From Kutzneria viridogrisea (GTDB taxonomy: Bacteria > Actinomycetota > Actinomycetes > Mycobacteriales > Pseudonocardiaceae), in contig JACJID010000003.1 in NCBI GenBank assembly GCA_014138725.1, forward strand, positions 62,001-126,000: DNA of 64,000 nucleotides, read 5' to 3'. Positions 1-9,701 of this stretch are shown in pieces (positions within the stretch are counted from its first letter, which is position 1; the number at the start of each line of letters is the position of its first letter). The notes below the pieces were generated by a model, which was not told where the DNA came from, did no database searches, and was given only the letters and a program-made list of their open reading frames with translations. Position numbers and translations under genes: made by a program.

Positions 1-1314
1 CTCCGAGACTGGCCGCGCGTCCGCCGGAAGGTAGTCCAGCACCTTCTCGTACAGCGCTGGATCCTTCACAGCGAGATCGTCGAGCAGTTCCGAACCCTTC
101 TGCGCCCCAAGGCCAAGGACCATCGCGGCCATCATGTGCTCCTTGACCTCGCCGGCCGGGATCGACGGATCGATCGTCAGCGAGCCGTTCTCGAAGCGGA
201 CCAGCAGCCGCCGCCGAGGCTGCCTGGCCTGTCCGGCCTCGGCCGACATGGTCGGCGGCGGCATCGCGGATTCCGGCAACTCCCCGCCAACCGCCTGTAG
301 CATCCGGGCCCACTGGGGCGTCTCAGGATCCCCCACGGTGTAGCCCGTCATCACCATGAACCGGAGCAGCTCAACGTGTTCCGGCCCCGGTCGGCCGCCG
401 AGCCGGGCCGTCAGCTCGACCCTCGCCTCGTCCCAGCGCCTGAGCTCGGTCAACGTCCGGGCGAGCTCGATCACTGTCTCGTCCCGCCGGTCGCCGTGCG
501 CGATCATGTCGCGCAGCAGTGCCAGCCGCGGCTCCCAGTCCCGCACCTCGGCCAGCATGTCCACCAGCTGCTCCAACTCCAGCACGGAGTCGGCGGGCAG
601 GCCGCGCAGCGCCTGAATCCAGCGCGCGATCGCCGCGGCGCGCTCGGGCCGCGGCAGCGCCGCGACCATGGCTGTGCGCAGGATGTTGAGCTCGTCCTCG
701 GCGGCTGCCAGCAGGGTGGACGGCACTGGCCCGCCGTCCATCAGCTCGCGGCCGAGGCGGAGGAACGTGACGTAGTCGTCCACCGGCCCGGTGATCCGCC
801 GTCGGCATTCGGCGTCAACCCTGCCGATGTCCGTGACCGCGCTCAGCAAACCGTCGATGGTCCTGTCATCCCGGATTCGCTCCGGGGTCAAGGACGCTGC
901 CGCCGCGGCCAGGCCCGCCAGCGCGGCCAGCAGCGGTGCCCGGAGGTCGCGATAGGCGACGACCGCGAGCTCGAAGTGCCGTCTGCTCTCGGCGCTGCTC
1001 GACCGCAGTGCGTATCCCACCAGGAAGTGCCCAGCGGCCCGAGCCTCGGCCGCGAGGTGGCCGATCGTGATCAGCACCCGCCCGATCCGCTCGACATCCC
1101 GCCGACCAGCCAACACCTCGGTTCGAGCGTGTGCCAGCAGGTTCGCGCGATGGGCAACGAGCTCGGCTGTCCGGTCACGAACGTAGGAGGTCAGTTGCTC
1201 TGGCGACACCGAGGCCAGTACCCCTTGGACTGTCCGCTCCGCGTCCGGGTTCCGCTCGGGTTCGTCGGCAGCCAGGTTGCGTGCCCACTCTGAGCCGATC
1301 ACTTCAAAAAGCAC
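1..1314 (-). CDS. Helical hypothetical protein, 3' end outside window
   Basis: The frame is open on the minus strand from a GTG at 1312-1314 to the window edge, giving at least 438 residues and no stop. The protein starts MLFEVIGSEWARN and is almost all amphipathic helix with Leu, Arg and Glu heptads. The middle (TLLAAAEDELNILRTAMVAA, then DWEPRLALLRDMIAHGDRRD) looks like TPR-type repeats. The visible end reads LYEKVLDYLPADARPVSE. No signal peptide, membrane segment or catalytic motif is visible. The open frames on the plus strand here are shadows of this gene. Family unknown; the fold is inferred only. Confidence 0.7.
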   Translation of the reverse strand, partial: MLFEVIGSEWARNLAADEPERNPDAERTVQGVLASVSPEQLTSYVRDRTAELVAHRANLLAHARTEVLAGRRDVERIGRVLITIGHLAAEARAAGHFLVGYALRSSSAESRRHFELAVVAYRDLRAPLLAALAGLAAAAASLTPERIRDDRTIDGLLSAVTDIGRVDAECRRRITGPVDDYVTFLRLGRELMDGGPVPSTLLAAAEDELNILRTAMVAALPRPERAAAIARWIQALRGLPADSVLELEQLVDMLAEVRDWEPRLALLRDMIAHGDRRDETVIELARTLTELRRWDEARVELTARLGGRPGPEHVELLRFMVMTGYTVGDPETPQWARMLQAVGGELPESAMPPPTMSAEAGQARQPRRRLLVRFENGSLTIDPSIPAGEVKEHMMAAMVLGLGAQKGSELLDDLAVKDPALYEKVLDYLPADARPVSE

Positions 1315-1906
1315 TGAGACACCCCCGTGCCGGATCTCGTGCCGAAGTCTACTGGCCAGGCCACCCTTGAGTCCGGCGATGTGGTCAGGTCGTGGCCCAT
1401 GATCAGGACGGTGGCCGGCAGGCAGCCTCCGATCAGGTGGGACCGATGCCGGATCTTCTGCGGCTTCCGTCAAGTGGAAGGTCCCCTCAGCCACTTCTGG
1501 TGTTCCTGGGCGAATTTCACCAGCTCGTTGGCCAATCAGCCAGGCAGGGACGTGGATCCGTTGTGGTTGGCCTGGACGCTGAGCCGAACCAATCAATGCC
1601 GAACATGGACCGCGCGGGAGTCGGCGTCGAGCTCACACCGCGCGTAGCCCGTTCAGACGATGTTGGCACGTGCGAGAAGTCGGCCCGTGCCTGCTCAGGC
1701 GCCGGTCGGGGCGGCATCGCCGACTCGCCCTGCCCGGCACCGTTAGCCTGAACGTTGGCCAAGTTCACCTGGTCGTGGGACGTGACGGCAACTGCGTCTG
1801 CGCGCCAGGGTGATGTTTTGCCATCTGGAGTGAGCGGGGCGGAAAACCCGAGCACCTCGTAGTTGCGAGTGAAATCTATCGGTCTGGCCTGGGGAGGACA
1901 GAAACG
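1315..1906. other. Gene-poor spacer between divergent genes
   Basis: No convincing gene is visible. On the minus strand around 1482-1545 about 20 codons ending in WLRGPST plus a stop read like the C-terminus of a lost protein, but a stop lies directly upstream. The spacer must hold the promoters of the two divergent flanking genes. Confidence 0.4.
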
Positions 1907-3514
1907 GTGCCGCACGGAACGCAACCTGTTCGTGTCTTGGGGGCCGACTTACCGGAAACGCTGGCCAGGATCGCCGAGGACCGGGACTGGGCGGCGCTTG
2001 AAGCCCTGTGCGACCAGCACATCCTCGCGGTGGAGGGCGAACTCGCCATTCGGCTGCTTTTCGTGCTTAGCCTGGTGCCGGCTGAGGAGCTACGCGCGCG
2101 CCCACGCTTGATGATCGCGTGGATCGGCGCTTACTACGCGGTGAACCAACCACACTCCAGCGAACTCCGGGCGTACCTTCGCCACTACACGGAACTCGGT
2201 ACCCGCTTGGCCGCGACGTTGGACATACCGGGTGAGACTTCGGTGGCGACATTGGTCACGGTCGGTACCGCGGCGATGATCGGGTTGCGCATGCAAGGGG
2301 CGTGTGCCGAGGCCGAGGAACTGGGAGAACGCCTCACTGTCCGCGCGGCGCAGCTCAGCCCGCTACCCGGCGTCGACGCGGTACCGCGCACTGGCTGGCT
2401 TTCCATGCAACGAGGTCTGACGCGTTCGTTGATGGATGACTTTCCAGCGGCGGTGGAGTTGTACCGCCAGGCGTATCAGCACGCGACGGTCGAGCCGATA
2501 ACGGCGGCCACTGCACTCAACGCGACCGCGAATCTCGCCATGATCTTCGGGCATCTTGGTCACGGTGCCATCGCGCGGCAATGGCTTGACCGAATGCGTG
2601 GCATCGAGTCGCCATCCGAGCGGGTCCGGTTCCTGCTCACTGTGGGCGGGACGATCGCCGAAGGCTGGGACGCGCTGGACCGCTACGACGAGGCGAGTCT
2701 CGCCGACTGCCTGGGGATCACCGGGGACGGTACCAAGCAGCTGGAAGTCTGGCCCTTCGTGGCGGCGTTGGTGTTCGCGCATGGGCTGCGCCTCGGCGAT
2801 CCGGCGACCTCGCTGGCCCATCTCGGCGCGCTCCGGCTCAGTCACGCGCCCGCGATTGTCGAGCAAGGCACCGCCGTCCGGGTGATGCGACGCGCCCAGG
2901 TCGAGCTGCTGATCGCAACCGGCCAAGCCACCCGCGCACTCCAGTTGACCAAGGAGGCGGACCCGCAGGCGTCGTGGCTCGTGCTGCCTGCCGCCCGGCT
3001 CCGCCTGCTCAACAGCGAATACGAGGCAGTCCGCGCGATGGCCTCGCGCACGTCCTGGCACGAAACCACATCGCGCCGGGACGCCAGGCAGATGCTGCTC
3101 CTCAGGGCGATCGCCGCGCTGCGTATGGGTGACAGGGACGAGGCTCGTCAGTCACTTGTGCTGCTCAGCCGCGTGCGTACGCCCGATGAAGTGCTCTCGC
3201 TCGCCTCGTTGTCACCGGCCGATCGCGAGGACCTGTTCCGGCTGGGCGAGATTGCACTGACCGACGAGGCAGCACAGCGTCTGGCGCTGGCCAGGCCGGT
3301 GTTCCCGGAACGCGTCCACCTGGTCGAGCTGACTCACCGCGAGCACGTGGTACTCACCGAACTGGACGCCGGCCTGACCATCGCGGAGGTCGCGCGCAAG
3401 CTCGTCGTGTCCGTCAACACCGTGCGCACGCAGGTGAAAAGCGCTTACCGCAAGCTGGGCGCGTCCAGCCGTGAGGGCGCGCTGATGCGGGCTTACGAGC
3501 TTGGCGTGCTCTGA
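1907..3514 (+). CDS. LuxR-type transcriptional regulator with helical sensor region
   Basis: This 535-residue protein has a C-terminal LuxR/GerE helix-turn-helix at about residues 472-530 (ELTHREHVVLTELDAG, then AEVARKLVVSVNTVRTQVKS). The preceding 460 residues are helical repeats like the arm of MalT/LAL regulators. No receiver domain or N-terminal P-loop ATPase is visible, so it is shorter than full LAL proteins. Start: GTG at 1907 with GGAGGA about 8 bases upstream. It is probably a cytoplasmic DNA-binding regulator. The target is unknown; the nearest candidate is the DyP/surface block downstream. Confidence 0.85.
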   Translation: MPHGTQPVRVLGADLPETLARIAEDRDWAALEALCDQHILAVEGELAIRLLFVLSLVPAEELRARPRLMIAWIGAYYAVNQPHSSELRAYLRHYTELGTRLAATLDIPGETSVATLVTVGTAAMIGLRMQGACAEAEELGERLTVRAAQLSPLPGVDAVPRTGWLSMQRGLTRSLMDDFPAAVELYRQAYQHATVEPITAATALNATANLAMIFGHLGHGAIARQWLDRMRGIESPSERVRFLLTVGGTIAEGWDALDRYDEASLADCLGITGDGTKQLEVWPFVAALVFAHGLRLGDPATSLAHLGALRLSHAPAIVEQGTAVRVMRRAQVELLIATGQATRALQLTKEADPQASWLVLPAARLRLLNSEYEAVRAMASRTSWHETTSRRDARQMLLLRAIAALRMGDRDEARQSLVLLSRVRTPDEVLSLASLSPADREDLFRLGEIALTDEAAQRLALARPVFPERVHLVELTHREHVVLTELDAGLTIAEVARKLVVSVNTVRTQVKSAYRKLGASSREGALMRAYELGVL

Positions 3515-3542
3515 CGCGCAGGTATCCGACTGTCCACTGTGG

Positions 3543-4694
3543 TCAGTGGAACAGTGTGGCGCCAAGCGGGCGTTGTTGGTCGAAACCGGGGAGTACCAGG
3601 AAGGTCGCACTGGCAGTGGTGGTGGTGAACGGCAGCAGTGCGTCGAGGTTGTCCATACGGGTGAGGGTGCTGGTGAACGTTCGTATGTCGTTCTGGAAAC
3701 TGATGAAGAGCAGGCCTGGGGCAGGTTCGTCGATGCTGTAGGAGCGGCGCAGCATGAGGCCGACTCCAACGACGTTGGAGTGCGCTCTGCGAATGTGGGC
3801 GTCTGCCGGGATGTGGTAGCGCCCGTCCGGCGTTTTGGCGCCAAGATCTGCGTCCGAGGCGATGGTGCCACCGGAGAGGGGGATGCCGGTGGCACGGCGT
3901 CGACCGAAGACTGCCTCCTGGTCGGCGACGGACAGCCTGGCGAACCGCGGCAGATCGAGTTCCATGCGTCGGAGTACGGCAATGGTGCCACCGGCAACCG
4001 GGGCCGGCCCGGCCAGCCACAGGTCCTGTTGTTGTTCGGCGGTCGTGTGCGGGCCCACGATGCCGTCGACGAAACCGAACACGTTGCGTGGCGCGGTGAG
4101 GCCCTGACCTGTTGGAATGGTCGAACCGCGGCGCCCGGACTGTCGCCAGCGCTCGTGCATCCGGTCCCCAGCCTGATCCAGGAGTGCGGCAGCGACGATC
4201 GGTACTACCAAGGCGTCGCCGGCGCAGATCTGTATCAGCAGGTCACCGCCACGTGCCTGCGGGGCAATCTGCTCCCGGGAGAACTGTGGGAGATCCGCCG
4301 CGCCGGGCAGGGCAGGATCGACCATGCGCACCAGTCGGGGGCCCACCCCGACCGTCACGGTGAGATCGCCCGGTGGCAGGCCCAGCAGTCGTGCATCGGT
4401 CCCCGCGGTGAGCGCGCGAATGGTTTCGCCGAGTTCGGCCAACAACGGACCGACAGCCACGCCGTCACCGAGGTCGGCCACCACGGCCAGCAGGTTGGGC
4501 TGGGCCGACTGCGGGAGCGTGATGCCCGCCTGATACCGGCCCGTCGGTGACACCGGCGCGGTTGCCGCAGGGGCATCGAGCTGGACCGGCTGAGCGGAAC
4601 CAGATTCGCACCCAGCGGTGAGGCCCGCGGCCAACGCGGTGCCGGTGACACCGAGAAACGCGCGGCGTGACTGGTGACGATCGGCTCGGCGCAC
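3543..4694 (-). CDS. Dyp-type peroxidase, Tat lipoprotein
   Basis: A heme peroxidase of the DyP (EfeB-like) family, 383 residues from a GTG at 4694. The N-terminus has a twin-arginine motif (SRRAFLG, about residues 9-15) and then a lipobox LTAGC with Cys29, so export folded through Tat and lipid anchoring are likely. The DyP signature GxxDG is present as GFVDG, and the distal region carries HIRRAHSN and LMLRRSYSID, which fit the heme-His and Arg segments. It is divergent from the lipoprotein at 4759 with 64 bases between them. The frame extends upstream of 4694, but the Tat motif argues against a longer N-terminus. Known role: H2O2-dependent oxidation of dyes, lignin models or porphyrins. The natural substrate here is unknown. 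Confidence 0.85.
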   Translation of the reverse strand: MRRADRHQSRRAFLGVTGTALAAGLTAGCESGSAQPVQLDAPAATAPVSPTGRYQAGITLPQSAQPNLLAVVADLGDGVAVGPLLAELGETIRALTAGTDARLLGLPPGDLTVTVGVGPRLVRMVDPALPGAADLPQFSREQIAPQARGGDLLIQICAGDALVVPIVAAALLDQAGDRMHERWRQSGRRGSTIPTGQGLTAPRNVFGFVDGIVGPHTTAEQQQDLWLAGPAPVAGGTIAVLRRMELDLPRFARLSVADQEAVFGRRRATGIPLSGGTIASDADLGAKTPDGRYHIPADAHIRRAHSNVVGVGLMLRRSYSIDEPAPGLLFISFQNDIRTFTSTLTRMDNLDALLPFTTTTASATFLVLPGFDQQRPLGATLFH

Positions 4695-4758
4695 GGAGTG
4701 GAGAGTGCCATATCCGCCCGACAGCAGGCGAACCCGGCGTTCGTGCCAGACTGAGATC

Positions 4759-6099
4759 ATGCCTCGTTTCGGTCGTCGCATGATGGTCGCGGTGCTGGGC
4801 ACCCTGACACTCGTACTGATCAGTTGCAGCACTGGGGAAAACGGATCGGACCAGGGCCGGCGACCGACCGGCACACACGTGACGATCCGAGTACCGGCTG
4901 ACGCCCCGACGATCTCGGCCGCGGTCTCCCTCGCTCAGTCCGGTGACCTCGTGCTGGTCGCGCCGGGCGAGTACCACGAGTCGGTGAAGATCTCCACGGC
5001 GCACATCACCCTTCGCGGCGAGTCTCGGGACAAGGTCGTCATCGACGGACGGTTGCAGCAGGCGAACGGCGTCGTCCTCGCCGCACCGGGGGTGGCCGTG
5101 GAGAACCTGACCGTGCAGAACAACACGCAGAACGGGGTCCTGGTCACCGGTTCGGCGGCGGCGGTCGCTGGACTGCCAGGGCACCGCGGCTACAACACCG
5201 GCAACGAGCCCGTCACCTTCCTCAAATCGTTCCTGGTCTCCTACGTGACCGCCACCCGCAACGGGCTGTACGGCATCTACGCCTTCTCCGCGCAGGACGG
5301 GGTCATCGAGCACTCGTACACCTCGGGTGGGGCCGACTCGGGGATCTATGTCGGGCAGTGCAAGCCGTGCCGCATCGTGGTGCGGGACAACATCGCCGAA
5401 CTCAACGCGGTCGGTTACGAGGGCACCAACGCCAGTGGCGACATGTACGTGGTCGGCAACCGTCTGGTCGGCAACCGGGTCGGCCTCACCACCAACTCCG
5501 ACCACCAGGAGAAACTGCTCCCACAGCAGGGTGCCGTCATCGTCGGCAACCTGATCGCGGACAACCAGCAGACACCGACCCCCGAACAGGCCGACGGCGG
5601 GTGGGGCATCGGCGTCGGCATCGACGGCGGCAGCGACAACCAGTTCGTCCGCAACCGGATCGCCGGCAATGCCAACGCTGGGCTGGTGATCACCGCAACC
5701 GCTGACCTTCCGTCAGACGGCAACCAGATCGTGGACAACACCTTCGCCGCCAACGGCGTTGACGTTGGCTGGAAGTTCCCCACCGCAACGCGGGGACGGG
5801 GCAACTGCCTGCGCGGCAATGACCTGCGCACGACGGTGCCCGCCCAGCTCGCGGCGAGCGCGACCTGCCCGCTTCCCGCCGACTCGCCAACGCCTTCGGG
5901 CACGTGGGTGACGCCGAAGGCACCTGGCGGCATCCCGTTCACCGATGTGGCCGCGCCGGGCGCACAGCCGCAGTTCCCGAACGCCACCACCACCGGCGCG
6001 ACCGCTCTTCCGGACGTTCCGGCGCTGCCGGACACCGCGAGCATCCCGCTGCCGTCAGCCTCGCTGCTCGCCGGCAGTGCGCGAGTGCAGACCTCCTGA
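4759..6099 (+). CDS. Right-handed parallel beta-helix lipoprotein
   Basis: A 446-residue secreted protein. The N-terminus MPRFGRRMMVAV leads to lipobox LISC (Cys23), then a flexible linker and VPADAPTISAAVSLAQSGD, the usual opening of NosD/pectate-lyase-like beta-helix domains. Repeating rungs (GVLVTGS, GIYVGQ, GLVITAT) with Asn ladders (NNTQNG) run to about residue 370. The C-terminal 70 residues are Pro/Ala/Thr-rich. The in-frame ATG upstream would bury the signal peptide, so the start at 4759 is chosen. Such proteins bind or cleave polysaccharide, but no catalytic Asp cluster can be assigned. Its gene starts next to that of the DyP lipoprotein, so co-localised extracellular work is inferred. 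Confidence 0.8.
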   Translation: MPRFGRRMMVAVLGTLTLVLISCSTGENGSDQGRRPTGTHVTIRVPADAPTISAAVSLAQSGDLVLVAPGEYHESVKISTAHITLRGESRDKVVIDGRLQQANGVVLAAPGVAVENLTVQNNTQNGVLVTGSAAAVAGLPGHRGYNTGNEPVTFLKSFLVSYVTATRNGLYGIYAFSAQDGVIEHSYTSGGADSGIYVGQCKPCRIVVRDNIAELNAVGYEGTNASGDMYVVGNRLVGNRVGLTTNSDHQEKLLPQQGAVIVGNLIADNQQTPTPEQADGGWGIGVGIDGGSDNQFVRNRIAGNANAGLVITATADLPSDGNQIVDNTFAANGVDVGWKFPTATRGRGNCLRGNDLRTTVPAQLAASATCPLPADSPTPSGTWVTPKAPGGIPFTDVAAPGAQPQFPNATTTGATALPDVPALPDTASIPLPSASLLAGSARVQTS

Positions 6100-6106
6100 G
6101 CGGCGG

Positions 6107-6895
6107 CTACCGCGTCGCGGTGACTCCGGGTACCGGCTGGACGGGAACGTACTTCTGGGTGTCGAAATCGATGACCACCGGCTGCGGCTCGGAAGCCACA
6201 CTGGCCTGAACCCGGTACATGGTGCCGTCCGAGCCGATCCAGTAGCGCACGGTGCCCGCCGTACCGGGCTTGGCACCGGCGCTCGGCCCGGTCATGACGT
6301 CCACCTGATGACCGCCCAACTGGTCCTGGCCAACCCAGCCGGCGCCGTTCTGTTGCAGCAGTTCGACGTTGTCCGGCCGGTCGCCACCGAGACTGAGCGC
6401 GATGGCCAACGAACTGTCCAGCGAACTGCCGGAGGTCTGTAGCGGACGGCTGTGCCAATCCGCCCCTGGCGGCGATGCCGGTGCGTCCGCCGGGGCGTTG
6501 GCCATCGGGTGGACGAGCACGGTCTCGGCCGTCCACTCGATCAGCCCATCGCTGGACGTGTCGCGCCCGGTGCCGTGCACCACGCCGTAACCGAGCTTGG
6601 TGCGGTAGTCGACGGACCCCGTGATGACCAGCTGACCAGCGGTTCCCGGCACGGTGATCCGCACCGCGCGGCCCCCCGCCTGGTAGTTGCGGAACCGCGT
6701 GATCGCCAGCCGGTTCGCCTCATCCGAGGTCAACGCACGCGGACCGGCCGGGCCCGACCCGTTGCCAATGACCAGAAACGTGGCCACCGCGACGGCCACA
6801 ACGCCGATGACGGCTGCCCACCAGCGTGGCCGCGACCATCGGCGCCAGCCAGCCGTGCGCCGCGGGAGACCTTGCTGGGTTCTCTTGCTCCGCAC
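6107..6895 (-). CDS. Membrane-anchored extracytoplasmic protein, possibly LppX/LprG-like
   Basis: 262 residues from a GTG at 6895. A basic N-terminus (RSKRTQQGLPRR) is followed by one transmembrane helix (WWAAVIGVVAVAVATFLVIG), so the rest lies outside the cell. The outer domain has the mix of VRITVPGTAGQLVITGSVDY and repeated VHGTG/WTAETVLVHP strands seen in LolA-fold lipoproteins of actinobacteria, but the match is by eye only. It ends 7 bases beyond the convergent beta-helix gene and diverges from the surface protein at 7091. Upstream in-frame starts exist, so the N-terminus is uncertain. Confidence 0.6.
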   Translation of the reverse strand: MRSKRTQQGLPRRTAGWRRWSRPRWWAAVIGVVAVAVATFLVIGNGSGPAGPRALTSDEANRLAITRFRNYQAGGRAVRITVPGTAGQLVITGSVDYRTKLGYGVVHGTGRDTSSDGLIEWTAETVLVHPMANAPADAPASPPGADWHSRPLQTSGSSLDSSLAIALSLGGDRPDNVELLQQNGAGWVGQDQLGGHQVDVMTGPSAGAKPGTAGTVRYWIGSDGTMYRVQASVASEPQPVVIDFDTQKYVPVQPVPGVTATR

Positions 6896-7090
6896 GCGGT
6901 GCGACGCTAGCAGGTCCGCTGATTCACCCCCTAAATCACCCGAGCTTGCCGCATATGCGGTACGACGTTCTGGTTGTCTGTGTCGGTTCGCGATGGCTTC
7001 TCGTGTCCGGCGCAACACCTTGGGGGCGGGAATCGGCTGTTCAGCCCAAAGCGAACCTTTCGTTCACGCGACAAGGGGACAGCGATAGCT

Positions 7091-9574
7091 ATGAGCCGAG
7101 CCGGTAGACGACGGAGACGGCCAGCCGGGAAGCGTGTGGATCGGCTGGCGCGGGTGGGGTTGTCCGGTCTGTTGCTGTTGGCCAGCGCCACGGGTCTGAC
7201 GGTGGGGACAGCCGGGGCGGCCGGTGCTTCGACCGCTGACGGCACACTGACAGTTCAGGTGCTGCGGGACTTCTTCGGCACCGGCGTGATCAACGCGACG
7301 ATGGATGTGCCACAGCGGGGCATGAACGTCGATATCGCCGACCCTGCTGGCCATCACGTCACCGGCGTCACGGATGCCACCGGAAAGGTCGTGGTGTCGC
7401 GGTCGACCGTGCTGACCGGCGGCCAGTACCGCGTCGATGTCACTGTTCCCGCGCCGTACAGCAATCATCTGCGGGCGGCGCCGGCCTCGACGACGGCGAA
7501 CCACTTCGACAGCTTCACCACGTTCGTCGACGTGTCGGAAGGCAAGAACGCCTCGGTGATCACCGGGGTCTGGGACGCGGCCGACTACGCGCTGCCGGAT
7601 TCACGGTACTTCGTGCCAGTCCAGAACGGCGGTAACGGTAAGGACACCCGGGCACTGGTGGCGTTCGGGATGAACACCCGGGGTACGTGTCCTTCCGGCG
7701 TGGCATGCCCGACGGTGCTCGACACCCAGGACCAGGTGGGCACGACGTTCGGGCTGACCTACGACAAATACCGTCAGCGGCTGTTCCAGAGCGCGTTCGC
7801 CCGCCGGTACGCCTTGTACGGCCCGGAGGGCGGTGACGCGATCTACACCGTTCCGACCGATGGTGGGGGCGCGCCGACGCTGTTCGCGAAGGTGGCGGGT
7901 GCCGCGGTGACTCCGCACGACACCGCCAACATCATCAAGGACCCCGGGTTCACCAACGCGCCGGGCAAGGAGAGCATCGGCGGCCTGGCCCTGTCGGAGG
8001 ACGGCTCGACGCTGTACGCGGTGAACCTGCAAACTGGGTCCCTGGTCAGCTTCAACGCGACCGGCGCCACCGCGGCGGCCCCCGCGGCCGTGGTACCGAT
8101 CCCGGACCCGGGCTGTGCGGCGCCGACCGACTGGCGGCCGTTCGCCGTCGCCACGCACGACAACACGCTCTACGTCGGTGGCGTGTGCAGCGCGGAGAGC
8201 ACGCGCAACCGCGCCGACCTGAAAGCCGTTGTCTACACCTACGACGGCAAACAGTTCAGCACGGTGCTGACCCAGCCGCTGACTTTCGAGCGCGGTGGCG
8301 TCCTCGCCGGTCCCACGCAGATGGCATCGGCCCAGAACACCCACTGGAACCCGTGGAACACCAGCCTGTCGGACTGGGACCAGTTCAACCTCGGCGGTGC
8401 CTTCATCAATCCGCAGCCGGAACTGGCCAGCCTCGCCTTCACCCGTAACGGTTCGATGATCCTGGGGTTCCGCGACCGGTTCATGGACGTTCTCGGTGCG
8501 AACGGGCTGGACCCCCGGCCGGGGAACAACACCCCGCAGCTCGGCATGTCCGGTGGTGACATCAACATGGCCTGCGCCACTCCCACCGGCGGATACTCCT
8601 GGGAGGGCACCGGAAACTGCCCCAACCACGCGACCCCCGCCAACAACGGCGGCGAGCGCGCTGGCGTCGTCGAGTACTTCCCGGGTGACTACTTCTCCGG
8701 TAGTCACCAGGAAACCGCGCTCGGGTCGGTGGCCTACATCCCGCAACAGCAGTGGATCGTCAGCACGGAGTTCGACCCGACCGTCAACATCGAGACCTCC
8801 GGAACCGGTTACCACCACGTCGAGACCGGCGAGGGTCCCGGCAACAAGCCGAACGCCAACGCCTACGAGTTCGTCGGGCGGGAGCAGAACGGATTCGGCA
8901 AGGCAGGTGGGCTCGGCGAGATCGCGTACACGGCGGCGAACGCGCCGATCCAGATCGGCAACATCGTGTGGTTCGACGGCGACCACAACGGGATCCAGGA
9001 CCCCGCGGACGTGCGGTTGCCGGGTGCGACGATCAACCTGTTGGACGCCAACGGCAAGCAGGTCGCCACGACCAAGACCGACGCCGCCGGTGAGTACTAC
9101 TTCGGTGGGGTCGGCGCCGCCTACCAGCTCACGCCGGGTGCGAAGTACACGGTGCAGTTCAATGTGTGCACCGCGGACACCAGCAAGGTGCCGAATCAGC
9201 CGCCGGCCACGGATCTGCGGTTCACGCTCCCGACCGCCGGTGACGACCGGGCACACGACTCCAACGTGATCCCGCCGACCACCGGGCAACTGTGCAACGG
9301 GTACGCACCTGTCACGGCGCCAGCCACCCCAGGAGGGGTTGACCACACGATCGACGCTGGCGTGTACATCCCACAGCCACCGCCGACGACCACGCCGCCG
9401 ACGTCCGCACCGCCGGTGACCACCAAACCGGAGCCAACCAGCCCATCCACGGGTCCGCTGGCCTCCACCGGCATTTCCGGCCTGCCAATGTTGATCCTCC
9501 TCGGTGCCCTGCTCGTCGGCGCCGGTGCGGCATTCGCGCTCGTGAGCCGGCTACGTCGCGCTAGGCGACGCTGA
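7091..9574 (+). CDS. Large sortase-anchored SdrD-like surface protein
   Basis: An 827-residue surface protein. A basic N-terminus and hydrophobic signal peptide (VGLSGLLLLASATGLTVG) are followed by a long beta-rich region that reads like a propeller (SIGGLALSEDGSTLYAVN). An SdrD B-like/Cna-B domain lies at about residues 620-720 (WFDGDHNGIQDP, then TDAAGEYYFGG). A Pro/Thr wall-spanning stretch precedes the cell-wall sorting signal LASTG at about 790-794, a hydrophobic helix and a RRARRR tail. LAxTG is the motif of class E sortases in high-GC Gram-positives. No sortase gene is in the window. ATG 7091 has AAGGGGAC upstream; the longer frame lacks a signal peptide. Probable role: adhesion or polymer binding. 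Confidence 0.85.
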   Translation: MSRAGRRRRRPAGKRVDRLARVGLSGLLLLASATGLTVGTAGAAGASTADGTLTVQVLRDFFGTGVINATMDVPQRGMNVDIADPAGHHVTGVTDATGKVVVSRSTVLTGGQYRVDVTVPAPYSNHLRAAPASTTANHFDSFTTFVDVSEGKNASVITGVWDAADYALPDSRYFVPVQNGGNGKDTRALVAFGMNTRGTCPSGVACPTVLDTQDQVGTTFGLTYDKYRQRLFQSAFARRYALYGPEGGDAIYTVPTDGGGAPTLFAKVAGAAVTPHDTANIIKDPGFTNAPGKESIGGLALSEDGSTLYAVNLQTGSLVSFNATGATAAAPAAVVPIPDPGCAAPTDWRPFAVATHDNTLYVGGVCSAESTRNRADLKAVVYTYDGKQFSTVLTQPLTFERGGVLAGPTQMASAQNTHWNPWNTSLSDWDQFNLGGAFINPQPELASLAFTRNGSMILGFRDRFMDVLGANGLDPRPGNNTPQLGMSGGDINMACATPTGGYSWEGTGNCPNHATPANNGGERAGVVEYFPGDYFSGSHQETALGSVAYIPQQQWIVSTEFDPTVNIETSGTGYHHVETGEGPGNKPNANAYEFVGREQNGFGKAGGLGEIAYTAANAPIQIGNIVWFDGDHNGIQDPADVRLPGATINLLDANGKQVATTKTDAAGEYYFGGVGAAYQLTPGAKYTVQFNVCTADTSKVPNQPPATDLRFTLPTAGDDRAHDSNVIPPTTGQLCNGYAPVTAPATPGGVDHTIDAGVYIPQPPPTTTPPTSAPPVTTKPEPTSPSTGPLASTGISGLPMLILLGALLVGAGAAFALVSRLRRARRR

Positions 9575-9580
9575 CAAACA

Positions 9581-9630
9581 CGTGGTTCTGCCCGCCTGCG
9601 CCGTTCCGGTCGCAGGCGGGCAGAACCACG
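9581..9630. terminator. Perfect 20-bp hairpin terminator
   Basis: Arms 9581-9600 (CGTGGTTCTGCCCGCCTGCG) and 9611-9630 are exact reverse complements with a 10-base loop. It lies 7 bases after the surface-protein stop and before the convergent kinase gene, so it probably ends both transcripts. There is no T-run, as usual in actinobacteria. Confidence 0.85.
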
Positions 9631-9701
9631 TCTGGCGTAGGGGCAGTACGCGGATTGCTGGTGTTGGGCTCTCGCGATTGGCCAAGGGCCTGGGCAGAGC
9701 C

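Noticed and set aside
376-1293. Plus-strand open frame over the first gene
   Set aside because: The minus-strand frame gives a coherent helical protein with normal codon use; the plus frame does not.
1482-1545. Possible short C-terminal protein remnant ending WLRGPST
   Set aside because: Only about 20 codons with a stop directly upstream; not enough to name a gene.
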